A DNA stretch of 64,000 bases from JAJFUI01 sp039698035 (GTDB lineage Bacteria > Planctomycetota > Planctomycetia > Pirellulales > Thermoguttaceae). The notes beneath the pieces are model-generated. The model was given only the letters and a program-made list of their open reading frames with translations. It had not been told where the DNA came from and did no database searches. Shown here in pieces: positions 25,329-33,467 of the stretch. The DNA is taken from NCBI GenBank assembly GCA_039698035.1, contig JBDKSW010000001.1, forward strand, positions 1 to 64,000, written 5' to 3'. Every line of letters starts with the position of its first letter. The first letter of the stretch is position 1. The position numbers and the translations under genes were made by a program.

Positions 25329-26417
25329 TTACGCCCTATCCCCTTTGTCATTCACTTTTGGAGCGGCCTTCGGAGTTGGCTGGTCCGCGGCCGGTTCGGC
25401 GGCCGGTTCCGGCTTGGCGTCCGGGCCGGCGGCGCCGGCTGGGGCCGAAACCTTCCAGCCGCCGTCTGGCGAATCCGCGTTGGCGGAGTCGGTCTCGAAC
25501 TGCACGTCTTCGACGGCGCCCGGTTTCAGCACGCGCATCGTCCAAGTGGCCCGCGTCCTGGTCGGCGTGGCGGTTGCCGACGTCGGCTTGTTCTTCATCG
25601 AGTCGAGAAAATTGACGAAGCTCTGCTTCTTTTCGGGCGCATCCTTGGCGACCGCTTCGCTTTCCTTCGCGGCTTCACCCTTCGATGCGGTTCCCAGCAA
25701 TTCGCTGGGCCTTGCCTGGGCCGTAGCGGCCGTCTCGGCCTCGTCCTCGATTCCGCGCATCACGAGTTGGATCATGCCAAGCTGGCTGGCCAGCATCACC
25801 TTGGCCGCTTGGTCCGGAGTGACCAACAGGGAGATCGTCTTGGCGACAATCGACTTGCCGCCGTCCTTTTGGCTCTCCAGCCCAACAACGTCGTTGACGG
25901 CAAAGACCTTGATATCCCGAAGGATCGTCCGCGTTACGGTTTCGGGGATGTCGTGACTGAGGTCCTTGACCAGATGCACCATGACGTCGACGCGGTCGCC
26001 AGGCAGAATGAGGCTGCTGCCGCCGCTGACCAGGTCCACCTTCACCGAAACAACGCGGTAACCCTTGGGAATCAACGCGGTCGCGCCCTGATCCCGGTCG
26101 CCCTTGCCTAGCAGCTTGTTTTCCAGAATTGGCTCGCCGGCATAGAGCTTCGTGCGAGTCCGGCGGCCGTCGATGTCTTCAATCCTTGAAATCGTGCCCG
26201 GCGGAACCTTGTCTTTGGGCCACTGCTCTTCCTTAAGCAGTTGAGCGGACAACATCTCGCCAAACCCGATGTCCGTCGTGACGACAAAGACGGGCACCGT
26301 CTCGCCAGGCGTGGTGGTCTGGGCATTGCGACGGGTCATCCACTGGTGGACGCCGATGGCCGCGACCATGGCGCAACCAAGCGAAAACATCAGCAATGCG
26401 AGCGATTTCGGGCGCAT
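25329..26417 (-). CDS. cpaB: Tad pilus assembly protein CpaB/RcpC
   Basis: Periplasmic partner of the secretin. 362 residues: N-terminal membrane anchor (LALLMFSLGCAMVAAIGVHQWM), then the SAF domain (PVFVVTTDIGFGEMLSAQLLKEEQWPKDKVPPG) and the RcpC domain (KGYRVVSVKVDLVSGGSSLILPGDRVDVMVH, RTILRDIKVFAV). The last 110 residues are an Ala/Pro/Lys-rich low-complexity tail (about residues 240-362) that is longer than in most CpaB proteins and may bind the cell wall. Gene spacing to TadE is about 13 bases. Confidence 0.92.
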   Translation of the reverse strand: MRPKSLALLMFSLGCAMVAAIGVHQWMTRRNAQTTTPGETVPVFVVTTDIGFGEMLSAQLLKEEQWPKDKVPPGTISRIEDIDGRRTRTKLYAGEPILENKLLGKGDRDQGATALIPKGYRVVSVKVDLVSGGSSLILPGDRVDVMVHLVKDLSHDIPETVTRTILRDIKVFAVNDVVGLESQKDGGKSIVAKTISLLVTPDQAAKVMLASQLGMIQLVMRGIEDEAETAATAQARPSELLGTASKGEAAKESEAVAKDAPEKKQSFVNFLDSMKNKPTSATATPTRTRATWTMRVLKPGAVEDVQFETDSANADSPDGGWKVSAPAGAAGPDAKPEPAAEPAADQPTPKAAPKVNDKGDRA

Positions 26418-26430
26418 GGTGGTTCTCGGA

Positions 26431-26946
26431 CTACTGGACCGTTTCGCGACGCATCACGGTCTTCGCGGTCAACTGCGTTGTCTTATTCAGAAACATGGGC
26501 GACGGGAGCCAAGTGACGCTGCCGAACGGAATGCTGACGGTCACGGTCACCGGCTGTCCGTAGCCGGCCGAGGTCGGCTCCGTGGGGTTGATCGTCACGG
26601 TCGCCCCGGTGATCCCGGCGCTGGAAAGGTAAGTGCTTACCTTGTTTGCCACGACGCTGGCCGTGGGCGTTGTCGAGTCAAGCACGGCAATCCTCGCTCC
26701 TTCTCTGGATGCGTTGGTCAAAATCCCTTGGACCATGATCGCCCGACCGAACTCGATGATCCCAAACACCAACAGAAAGAAAATCGGGCAAACGATGGCG
26801 AACTCAACCAGAGCCGCCCCTCGTCGTTTTCTTCGGCACCTTCGGCAAGTCCTCTCTAGCTTATGTGCGAAAGGACCGCCGGCCGTCCCAAGATTGACCG
26901 AGAGATTGCGTGGTGTGACATTGTTGGCGTTGTTTTGGTGACTCAC
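26431..26946 (-). CDS. TadE-like pseudopilin
   Basis: 171 residues with a short cytoplasmic head, basic stretch (RRCRRKRRG) and a TadE motif: the sequence GAALVEFAIVCPIFFLLVFGIIEFGRAIMVQ, with the Glu typical of pseudopilins, forms one membrane helix. The Thr/Ser-rich remainder is outside. TadE/TadF proteins are processed by the TadV peptidase and prime or cap Flp pili. Its start overlaps the stop of tadV by 4 bases (ATGA context at 26943-26946), showing coupling. Only one TadE-like gene is present; TadF is not seen. Confidence 0.88.
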   Translation of the reverse strand: MSHQNNANNVTPRNLSVNLGTAGGPFAHKLERTCRRCRRKRRGAALVEFAIVCPIFFLLVFGIIEFGRAIMVQGILTNASREGARIAVLDSTTPTASVVANKVSTYLSSAGITGATVTINPTEPTSAGYGQPVTVTVSIPFGSVTWLPSPMFLNKTTQLTAKTVMRRETVQ

Positions 26947-27509
26947 AGAAGCATCCCCGCCCAGGCAAAATAGGCAATCGAGCCAATGGCAATTGGAATT
27001 CCATACGGAAGCAAGAGCATGCTGCTCTTTCGGCCGGCTGCGATCTCAGACAGCGCGTTGGGGTTCTTGATGATCAGGATTTCCTGGGTGATGCCCCAGA
27101 ACTGCGCGACATGGTGGCGCCACTGTCGGCGCCACGGCACCATCAGCACGGCAATGACACCGCCGACGATGGCCGAGACGCAGAAGGCGTACAAGGTGTC
27201 GGTGCTGCCAATCCAGGCTCCGACGCCGGCAAGCAGTTTTACGTCGCCAGCGCCCATTCCGCCGATTGCGTAAGCCGGCAGCAGCAGCATCAGGCCGACG
27301 ATCGTGCCAAAGAGGCTCCAAAGAAGTCCTTCCCAGCCGAAGCAGGCGACGCCATAGGCCCAACCACTGACGACCAATGGAAGGGTAATCCAGTTGGGTA
27401 CCCTCAGTTGCCAACCGTCAATCACGGCGGCTAGCACGAGCACGCCGCTCAGGAGCCAAACTGGCCAATGTTGGGCAACCGAGGGGAGGAATTGGTCGAA
27501 GCCGGACAT
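26943..27509 (-). CDS. tadV: Prepilin peptidase TadV/CpaA
   Basis: Aspartyl peptidase that cleaves the leader of Flp and TadE-type prepilins. 188 residues and six or so membrane helices. The two catalytic aspartates are recognisable: VIDGWQLRVPNW in the first loop and the GxGD motif in GGMGAGDVKLLAG. It is a short, methylase-free type A24 peptidase as in other Tad loci. ATG at 27509 is chosen because GGAGAG lies about 6 bases upstream; a longer frame to 27743 is not supported. A TTGACA-containing promoter candidate lies just upstream, suggesting the machinery genes are transcribed apart from the pilin genes. Confidence 0.92.
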   Translation of the reverse strand: MSGFDQFLPSVAQHWPVWLLSGVLVLAAVIDGWQLRVPNWITLPLVVSGWAYGVACFGWEGLLWSLFGTIVGLMLLLPAYAIGGMGAGDVKLLAGVGAWIGSTDTLYAFCVSAIVGGVIAVLMVPWRRQWRHHVAQFWGITQEILIIKNPNALSEIAAGRKSSMLLLPYGIPIAIGSIAYFAWAGMLL

Positions 27510-27548
27510 CGCATACTCTCCGTGTCTTGATTCGTTATTGGTTTTCGC

Positions 27549-27575
27549 ACTGTACCTGGGTTGGCACACTGTCAA
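27549..27575 (-). promoter_or_regulatory. Candidate promoter for tadV and the Tad machinery operon
   Basis: Perfect TTGACA (27575-27570), a short 15-bp spacer and TACAGT (27554-27549) on the minus strand; predicted leader of about 33 nt. The spacer is shorter than optimal. Confidence 0.4.
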
Positions 27576-27784
27576 GCCCTTGGGTTCTCGCCCCCGGCGT
27601 TGAGCGCGTCCGTTGCGACTCCGGCGACGCCGGCACAACGCATCGAACGGGCATATGTCGGGTTGCGGACATCGCCGGCGTGGAACGGCTCGCGAGCCGG
27701 TTGGCGTCGGCAATGGCCCAAAGTGCTTCCAGTGTGCCCCCATTGAATCCTAGCTTAAGAATTAGCGATGCCCGCCACGCACTT

Positions 27785-27967
27785 TTAGGTGCTGGCCGCC
27801 CAGGCACAATTGGCACTCTCGAACAGTGCGTTCGTTTTGGTGCCGACGGCCAGGACTCCTGCCAGGCACACGAGAATGATCAGGGCCAACATGACCGCAT
27901 ATTCGACCGCTGTTGGTCCATCCTCGGCAACGAGGAACCGTCGGATTTTTGGGTTGAGTCGTTTCAT
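27785..27967 (-). CDS. flp: Flp-type pilin (second copy)
   Basis: A 60-residue type IVb pilin. After a basic leader (MKRLNPKIRRFLVAEDG) the predicted cleavage site G/PTAVEY is followed by the conserved Glu-Tyr and a single hydrophobic helix (AVMLALIILVCLAGVLAVG), ending in a short tail with one Cys (ESANCAWAAST). It is very similar to the neighbouring pilin at 28160 in the first 45 residues but its tail differs. Processed by TadV and assembled by TadA-C into Flp fibres. The ATG at 27967 marks the real start; a longer frame to 28138 runs through the terminator hairpin. Confidence 0.9.
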   Translation of the reverse strand: MKRLNPKIRRFLVAEDGPTAVEYAVMLALIILVCLAGVLAVGTKTNALFESANCAWAAST

Positions 27968-28081
27968 GATGGCGTTTTCCGTGTCGTCGAACCTTGGATA
28001 TTTGCCTTGACTATGATCTGGCGGGCGAGGCTTTTCCGGCCTTTTGCTCGGCTCGGCTCGATCATTCGCCGGCAAATACCA

Positions 28082-28124
28082 ATAAAGAAGCCCCCTCGGG
28101 GCCATCCGTTGGCGCCGAGGGGGT
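28082..28124 (-). terminator. Intrinsic terminator between the two pilin genes
   Basis: Nine-base-pair perfect stem (CCGAGGGGG with CCCCCTCGG, 28091-28099 and 28115-28123), followed on the minus strand by CTTCTTTATT. It lies just after the first pilin gene and before the second. Confidence 0.75.
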
Positions 28125-28159
28125 TGCTTCTGGTTCAAGCGGCTCCTTCCGACTTTATG

Positions 28160-28342
28160 CTAGGTGCCGGCCCCCAGGGTGCTCGCGGCGCTGTCGAACA
28201 CAGCGGCGGCCCTCGTGCCGATCGCGGTGATCGCGGTCAAGCAGACGATGACGATCAAGGCCAGCATCACGGCATACTCAACCGCGGTGGGGCCGTCCTC
28301 GGAGACCAGGAAACGCTGTACCTTCTGAGCGAACGACTTCAT
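28160..28342 (-). CDS. flp: Flp-type pilin (first copy, probably major)
   Basis: 60 residues, same plan as the downstream pilin: basic leader MKSFAQKVQRFLVSEDG, cleavage site G/PTAVEY, helix AVMLALIVIVCLTAITAIG, and tail RAAAVFDSAASTLGAGT. A very strong ribosome binding site (GAAGGAGGAAT, four bases before the ATG) and a private terminator suggest high expression, as expected of the major fibre subunit. The first gene of the Tad set on this strand. Confidence 0.92.
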   Translation of the reverse strand: MKSFAQKVQRFLVSEDGPTAVEYAVMLALIVIVCLTAITAIGTRAAAVFDSAASTLGAGT

Positions 28343-28808
28343 CGGTATTCCTCCTTCCAACCGAGATTCCCCTGCGGCAATCGTGGTTGGAACAACAAAC
28401 TTTGTGGGGTTCCTTGGGACGTAACGCCAGTTTCACTTCGGACCGGCGTCGGCCTGTAAATCCGCCCTCCGGAACCCGAGTTGTGTAAAGTTGAACACCA
28501 CTGCCTCGCCATTCGCCGTGGACGAGAATCAGGGGTTCCAGGCCTTTCAAACGCGAAGCCTCGCCGGTTGGACAAGTTCATCAAACATCCGGCAGAAAAG
28601 CTCCCACGCCGGGTCGCCCCAGCGGCGGGCCTTTCAGCCAGCCGTCAAGGCGTCCCGCTCTACTGAAAACCTAGGTCGGATTTTCGGCTTGTCAAACGGC
28701 TTGCCCAGAAAATCTTGCCGAGCCGGAAAATATCCCGTTAAGACGCAACCTTAACCCAACCGATAACCGTTTACAGCGCCTCTGGCCTGCTCATCTCAAG
28801 GATTGGAC
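28343..28808. other. Divergent intergenic region, Tad pilins / repeat protein
   Basis: About 465 bases without a gene. It must contain the pilin promoter (minus strand), but no convincing sigma-70 or sigma-54 boxes could be read. A small inverted repeat GTTAAG-N7-CTTAAC at 28737-28755 is a possible operator near the plus-strand gene. Confidence 0.4.
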
Positions 28809-29735
28809 ATGCACTGGCTCGATAAGGCGGTCCGGCAGATTCTGGCTCACCCAGTCTGCGGCTACCAGCGCAAGGCGCGGCCAGCCGTCGAGCCGACGGC
28901 CCTGACCGTGCTGGCCTTGCTGGCCATCAATCGCGGCAGCGACGCCACGGCGGCGCTCGACTGGCTGTTGGCCGCCCAGTCGCCCGATGGGAGCCTTGGT
29001 CTCGACGCCGACACGCATCAACCATGCTGGCCCACGGGCTGGGCCGCGCTGGCTTGGAACAACGCCGCTCGGGAGCCTCGCGACGCCAAATCGCCGTGGG
29101 CGACGGCGGCCCAACGAGCGATAGCCTGGTTGCTGAAGGCCCGCGCCGTGGCGATGCCCCGGTCGGCCAACATGGAGGACGACCGCCAAGTGTTGGGGCA
29201 CGACATCACGTTGCACGGCTGGCCTTGGGCTCAAGGCACGCACTCGTGGGTCGAGCCGACGGCCATCAACCTGCTTGCCCTCCGCGGCGCGGGCAAGACG
29301 GACCATCCGTTTTATCACGAGGCCGTGAAGATGCTGCTGAATCGGCAACTGCCGGCTGGCGGCTGGAACTTTGGCAACACGACCGTGCTGGGGCACGTGC
29401 TTTGCCCCCAGGTGCAGCCGACCGGTCTTGCACTGGCCGCGCTGGCTGGCCAGCCGCGCATTCGCGACGCAATTCAGCCGTCGGTCGATTATCTTCGGCA
29501 GTCTCTTTCGCGGCGCACGACGGCCGCCTCGCTCGCCTACGCGCTGATTGGCCTGGCCGTCCATGAGCTCCGGGCGCCGAATACGGAAGATTTGCTCGCG
29601 TCGGCCTACGAGCGAACGCTCGAAAACGGGGGCTCTCCCTATAGTACGGCACTCCTGGTTCTGGCGGCCAAACGCGAGGCGTTCGCGCATTCGCTCTCCG
29701 ACCGAGCCGCGCCCCCTGAGCTTCCGAGGTCATGA
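28809..29735 (+). CDS. Terpene-cyclase/prenyltransferase-like alpha-barrel repeat protein
   Basis: A 308-residue protein with the repeats of the squalene-hopene cyclase / protein prenyltransferase alpha-alpha barrel, e.g. ALDWLLAAQSPDGSLGLDADTHQP and AVKMLLNRQLPAGGWNFGN, the QxxxGxW-like elements. It is half the length of a real squalene cyclase, and the DxDD catalytic motif is not present, so enzymatic cyclisation is unlikely. No signal peptide. ATG at 28809 is chosen because AAGGA lies 7 bases before it; a TTG at 28803 is possible. Its stop overlaps the ATG of the DUF362 gene by 4 bases (ATGA), so the two are translated together. Confidence 0.75.
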   Translation: MHWLDKAVRQILAHPVCGYQRKARPAVEPTALTVLALLAINRGSDATAALDWLLAAQSPDGSLGLDADTHQPCWPTGWAALAWNNAAREPRDAKSPWATAAQRAIAWLLKARAVAMPRSANMEDDRQVLGHDITLHGWPWAQGTHSWVEPTAINLLALRGAGKTDHPFYHEAVKMLLNRQLPAGGWNFGNTTVLGHVLCPQVQPTGLALAALAGQPRIRDAIQPSVDYLRQSLSRRTTAASLAYALIGLAVHELRAPNTEDLLASAYERTLENGGSPYSTALLVLAAKREAFAHSLSDRAAPPELPRS

Positions 29736-30742
29736 TGGATTGTCACGCGGGTCAAACGCCGTGCCATTCGATGCTCAATCGCCGACGCCTTTTGTTGGGC
29801 AGCGGCGCCGTCGGCGCGGCGGCCATCGGCTATTCGCTCGTGCGGGCCCACTTCTCAAAAAGGGAGCCCGTTTTTCTCGCACGAAACCAGCGTTATGACG
29901 GACCGCTGGCTGCGACCATTACGGCCGGACTCAGGGCCGTCGGGTTCGATGCCGCCTGGGTGCGTGGCCGTAAGGTCCTGCTCAAGCCGAACCTGGTCGA
30001 ACCGATGGCCAGCGCGCCGCAGATCACCACGCATCCAAGCGTCGTCGCGGCCGCGGCCGACGTGTTTCGTCGCTGGGGGGCCGAAGTCTCCGTCGGTGAG
30101 GCCCCGGGCAACGTTCGCGATACCGAAATGGCGCTGGTCGAATCGGGCATGAGCGACGCGCTGCGCGGCGAAAAGCTGCCATTCCATGACTTGAACTACG
30201 ACGAGTTCAAGGAAGTCCCCAACGCCGGGCGCTGTAGCGCGCTGCAGCGTTTCACGCTTCCCAAGGCCGTCGCCTCGGCCGATCTGATCGTCTCGATGCC
30301 CAAGCTCAAAACGCACCACTGGATCGGCGTCACGGCCGCGATGAAGAACCTGTATGGCGTCCTGCCGGGCATTGTCTATGGATGGCCAAAGAACGTCTTG
30401 CACTACGCCGGCATTCCCCAGACCGTGGTCGATATCAACGCATCGCTGCCGCAACGCATTGCGATTGTCGATGGCATTGTTTGCATGGAAGGCGACGGCC
30501 CGATCCTCGGCAGTCCGAAGCCGATGGGGCTGATCGCCGTCGGCATGAGCCTGGCGGCTCTGGATGCCACGTTGGCCCGCATCGCGGGTTTCAACCCCTA
30601 CAAAGTGCCTTACTTGGCCCTGGCCGACGGTCGCCTGGGGCCGATCGACGACCGGCGGATCATCCAACGTGGCGAGCCCTGGCGAGACCTGGCCAGCCCG
30701 TTCTCGATCATCGACCGGAAAGACCTGCAAGCGATGCGCTAG
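29732..30742 (+). CDS. DUF362 protein with twin-arginine signal
   Basis: 336 residues. Near the N-terminus RRRLLLGSGAVGAAAIGYSLV has the look of a Tat signal (another ATG at residue 14 would trim the front). The DUF362 domain is clear: VLLKPNLVEPM, VVAAAADVFRRWGAEVSVGEAPG, and the hallmark SMPKLKTHHWIGVTAAMKNLYGVLPG, then VDGIVCMEGDGPILG. No ferredoxin-type Cys clusters follow, unlike many DUF362-ferredoxin fusions. Function is unknown; Tat export suggests a folded, perhaps cofactor-bearing protein. Coupled to the upstream repeat protein by an overlapping start. Confidence 0.85.
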   Translation: MMDCHAGQTPCHSMLNRRRLLLGSGAVGAAAIGYSLVRAHFSKREPVFLARNQRYDGPLAATITAGLRAVGFDAAWVRGRKVLLKPNLVEPMASAPQITTHPSVVAAAADVFRRWGAEVSVGEAPGNVRDTEMALVESGMSDALRGEKLPFHDLNYDEFKEVPNAGRCSALQRFTLPKAVASADLIVSMPKLKTHHWIGVTAAMKNLYGVLPGIVYGWPKNVLHYAGIPQTVVDINASLPQRIAIVDGIVCMEGDGPILGSPKPMGLIAVGMSLAALDATLARIAGFNPYKVPYLALADGRLGPIDDRRIIQRGEPWRDLASPFSIIDRKDLQAMR

Positions 30743-30838
30743 TTCCACCCGGCGCCCGGCCTGCAAAAACGGCAGTTGCGGCGCAACCGGATGTTGGGGG
30801 GCTCGCTGGTCGTGAGTCGGCGACCGACCGTCGTGAAA

Positions 30839-30844
30839 TATAGT
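30839..30844 (+). promoter_or_regulatory. Possible -10 box for the zinc-ribbon gene
   Basis: TATAGT at 30839-30844 would give a leader of about 50 nt for the 59-aa gene; no good -35 is seen. Confidence 0.25.
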
Positions 30845-30899
30845 AGGGTTCAAGTGAAGGATAGTACCACGAGTACCCTCGCGCTGATGGGGGTGCAAT

Positions 30900-31079
30900 A
30901 TGCATACTCAATGTCCACGATGTCAGGCCGTTTTCGTCCAGGCGAAGAATCGCGAGGGGCCGAACTTTTGCCCGCAGTGCAACAGCCTGTTTCGGTTGCA
31001 AGAGCCGAAGTTGCCGCCTTGGATTCTCGGTGTGTTGACCATTTTAGTCGCCAACTGGCAGATCCTCAGTCGCCATTAG
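30900..31079 (+). CDS. Small zinc-ribbon membrane protein
   Basis: A 59-residue protein too short for common ORF cutoffs. It starts MHTQCPRCQAVF and continues with NFCPQCNSLFRLQ, giving two CxxC pairs (Cys5/Cys8 and Cys24/Cys27) spaced as in a zinc ribbon. After a Pro hinge (EPKLPPW) comes one hydrophobic helix (ILGVLTILVANWQIL), so it is probably a membrane-tethered ribbon facing the cytoplasm. The ATG at 30900 is preceded by GGGGG at a suitable distance. It is on the same strand as the YfhO-like gene, whose start lies 60 bases beyond the stop. Metal binding is inferred from the motif; partner unknown. Confidence 0.7.
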   Translation: MHTQCPRCQAVFVQAKNREGPNFCPQCNSLFRLQEPKLPPWILGVLTILVANWQILSRH

Positions 31080-31139
31080 ACCCGTGACCTATGTTTGGGC
31101 TGGGAAGTCCCTGGAGCCCAAGGGGTTGCGAGTCCGCTG

Positions 31140-33449
31140 ATGTCGAGCCTGTTGTCGCCCATATCGGAAACGTCGGCCAAAAACGCCGGGCGATGGCTGA
31201 CGACCTGCTCGTGGGCGTCAGCCGCGATTCTATTGAGTGTCTTGGCGTGGCCGCTCCTGACGGGCCGCGTCTATGTGGCCGACGATCTCGGCGCCTTCCA
31301 TCTGCCGCTGCGGGCTTTCTACGCCGAACAGCTCGCTCAGGGTGAGCCTTACGATTGGATGCCGAGCCTCTACTGCGGCTTCTACGTGACGGGCGAAGGC
31401 CAAGCTGGGCTTTACCATCCGCTGCACCAGTTTCTTTACCGTTTTCTGCCGCTTCGCATCGCCCTCGGCTGGGAGTGCCTGCTGTCGTATCCGCTGATGA
31501 TGCTTGGCGTCTGGCTTTGGCTGCGTCGGAGGCTCGGATCGAGCGAAGCGGCGGCGTTCGGCGGTCTGCTGTTCACCTTCAGCAGCTTCAATCTGCTCCA
31601 CTTCGTCCATCCCAATGCCGTGGCCATCATCGCGCACGTCCCTTGGCTGCTTTGGGCCATCGACATCGTGCTGACCGATTCGCGCCGACGCCGCATCATG
31701 CTGGCCGCGGCCGGCGTCGCCTTGCTGACCGGTTCGCAAATCCTTCTCGGCGGTCCGCCGTATGTGTGGCTATCGCTTGTCTGTGAAGTCTGCTACGCAA
31801 CGTTCCTTTTGTGGACGTACAAATACGCGGCGCGCACGGGCTGCGACAGCTTGGCGACCTGCCAGGGTTGCGTCGGCTGCGCGACGCGCACTTGGCCGCG
31901 GCTGGTGATTGCCAAGGGGATCGGCATCGTCCTTGGCACGGTTCAATGGCTGCCGACCCTGGACGCTTGGCTTCACAGCATTCGCATCGAGTTGGACAGC
32001 TCGTTTGCCGCAGGCGGTTCGCTGCACCCGATCAACCTGTTGCAGTTGGTGTCGCCCTACCTGCTGGCCGGCCGCAGCATGGAAGACAACTTCCACGAGT
32101 TTGCCATGTACGTCGGCGTCGTGCCGTTGGTCTCGGTTGCCTGGCTCGTCGCGCGTCACCGGGAACTGGGTACGTCGGGCCCCTTGGTGCGAGCGGCTGC
32201 CGGTTTTGCCGGCGTGGCCTTGCTTTTGGCGCTGGGGCAATACGGTCCGCTGTTTGGCCTGATGTCTTGGCTGCCGGTACTGCGGTGTTTTCGGCTTCCG
32301 TGCCGGTATCTGTTGCTCATGCAGTTGGCGGTCGCCGTCCTGGCCGCTGTTGCACTCTTGCTGCTCAGTCGAGAAACAGTCCGTGCGCGAAGGCGAGGCC
32401 GGATGGCGTTCGATCGCCGATTGGCGCTGGCCCTGTGGCGCGACTTCAAGCCGCTCTGGTTCGTCGTGGGCATCTCGATGGCCGTCGGGCTGCTTGGCGT
32501 CCAATGGCGCCGCGAGTCGTTCATCGCGCCGTGGTACGCCGTGTTGGCGGGCCCCGCACTGATGACGACGGCGGCCCTGTTGTTGGTCGCCGCCTCGCGA
32601 GGCCATCGGCCGGCGCTGATCGGGCTGGTGCTGCTGGCCGCAGGCGACCTCGGCTGGTACGGCATGAGTCCCACCGTCTATCCTCAGAATGCCACGCTGA
32701 GAGAGTACACCCGCGCGGTCAATGTGCCGCCAGGCAAGCCGGACGGTCGCGTCGTCGGTGCACGGCTGAAGACGGGCGAGCCCGGCATCCGCACTGGCAA
32801 CCCAATGACGCTGCTCGGTTGGCGTTGCGCCGACGGCTACGCGGGTCTGGAACCTCGCCAGCGGCTCGATTATCACCAGTTGCACGCCCTGCGGGCCGCC
32901 GGCGTCCAATGGGTGCAATGCGATCCGACAACGGCCGACGTAGTCGGTCTGAAGCCCCGCAATGCAACGTGGGCCGAAGTGCCCTCGCCGCTGCCGCGCG
33001 TTCGCATGATGTCGCAATGCGTCGCCAGCGACGATCCGGCGAAGGACATCGCGAAGATCCCGCTGGACACCGTGGCGCTCTGCGAGGTGCCTTTGACGCT
33101 CGTCGCTTCGCGGCCTGGCCGCGCCGTGCTGGCGGCGGAGCGTCCCGGCCACCTTGAAGTTCTCGTGGATTGCCCTCGGTCACAGTTGCTCGTTGTCAGC
33201 GAGAGCTATCACCGCGGTTGGCAAGCGACCTCGGACGGCCGCCCTCGCGAGGTGTATCGCACGAATGGCGACTTCCTGGGGTGCCTCGTGGAACCGGGGC
33301 GACATCGCGTCACTTTCGACTTCCAGCCGGAAAGCCTCCGGCGAGGACGGCTCACATCCTGCGTGGGACTGGCAATGATTTCTCTTTGTTTTCTCGGCTG
33401 GGCCGGGGCGCCGCAGCTTGGGCCCAAAGAGACGATTTCCCACGACTGA
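31140..33449 (+). CDS. YfhO-like polytopic membrane protein
   Basis: A 769-residue integral membrane protein with about a dozen hydrophobic helices (e.g. LLSYPLMMLGVWLWL, AAGVALLTGSQILLG, LLLMQLAVAVLAAVALLLL) and a C-terminal soluble domain ending in SESYHRGWQATSDGRPREVYRTNGDFLGCLVEPGRHRVTFDF, the mark of YfhO-family proteins. These are thought to transfer sugars from lipid carriers onto wall or membrane polymers. The N-terminal DDLGAFHLPLRAFYAEQLAQGE segment with its Asp pair agrees with GT-C-type architecture. ATG at 31140 is preferred; a TTG at 31095 would add 15 residues without similarity. A decayed glycosyltransferase-2 gene follows, a usual partner of YfhO proteins. Confidence 0.8.
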   Translation: MSSLLSPISETSAKNAGRWLTTCSWASAAILLSVLAWPLLTGRVYVADDLGAFHLPLRAFYAEQLAQGEPYDWMPSLYCGFYVTGEGQAGLYHPLHQFLYRFLPLRIALGWECLLSYPLMMLGVWLWLRRRLGSSEAAAFGGLLFTFSSFNLLHFVHPNAVAIIAHVPWLLWAIDIVLTDSRRRRIMLAAAGVALLTGSQILLGGPPYVWLSLVCEVCYATFLLWTYKYAARTGCDSLATCQGCVGCATRTWPRLVIAKGIGIVLGTVQWLPTLDAWLHSIRIELDSSFAAGGSLHPINLLQLVSPYLLAGRSMEDNFHEFAMYVGVVPLVSVAWLVARHRELGTSGPLVRAAAGFAGVALLLALGQYGPLFGLMSWLPVLRCFRLPCRYLLLMQLAVAVLAAVALLLLSRETVRARRRGRMAFDRRLALALWRDFKPLWFVVGISMAVGLLGVQWRRESFIAPWYAVLAGPALMTTAALLLVAASRGHRPALIGLVLLAAGDLGWYGMSPTVYPQNATLREYTRAVNVPPGKPDGRVVGARLKTGEPGIRTGNPMTLLGWRCADGYAGLEPRQRLDYHQLHALRAAGVQWVQCDPTTADVVGLKPRNATWAEVPSPLPRVRMMSQCVASDDPAKDIAKIPLDTVALCEVPLTLVASRPGRAVLAAERPGHLEVLVDCPRSQLLVVSESYHRGWQATSDGRPREVYRTNGDFLGCLVEPGRHRVTFDFQPESLRRGRLTSCVGLAMISLCFLGWAGAPQLGPKETISHD

Positions 33450-33467
33450 GTTCCGCGACAACGAGCG

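Noticed and set aside
28278..28584. Two open frames ahead of the pilin gene on the minus strand
   Set aside because: They overlap the RBS and leader of the pilin gene and have no coding character.
31770..33152. A 460-residue minus-strand frame opposite the YfhO-like gene
   Set aside because: Gln/His/Arg-rich and without any recognisable domain; the sense gene has membrane helices and YfhO blocks.
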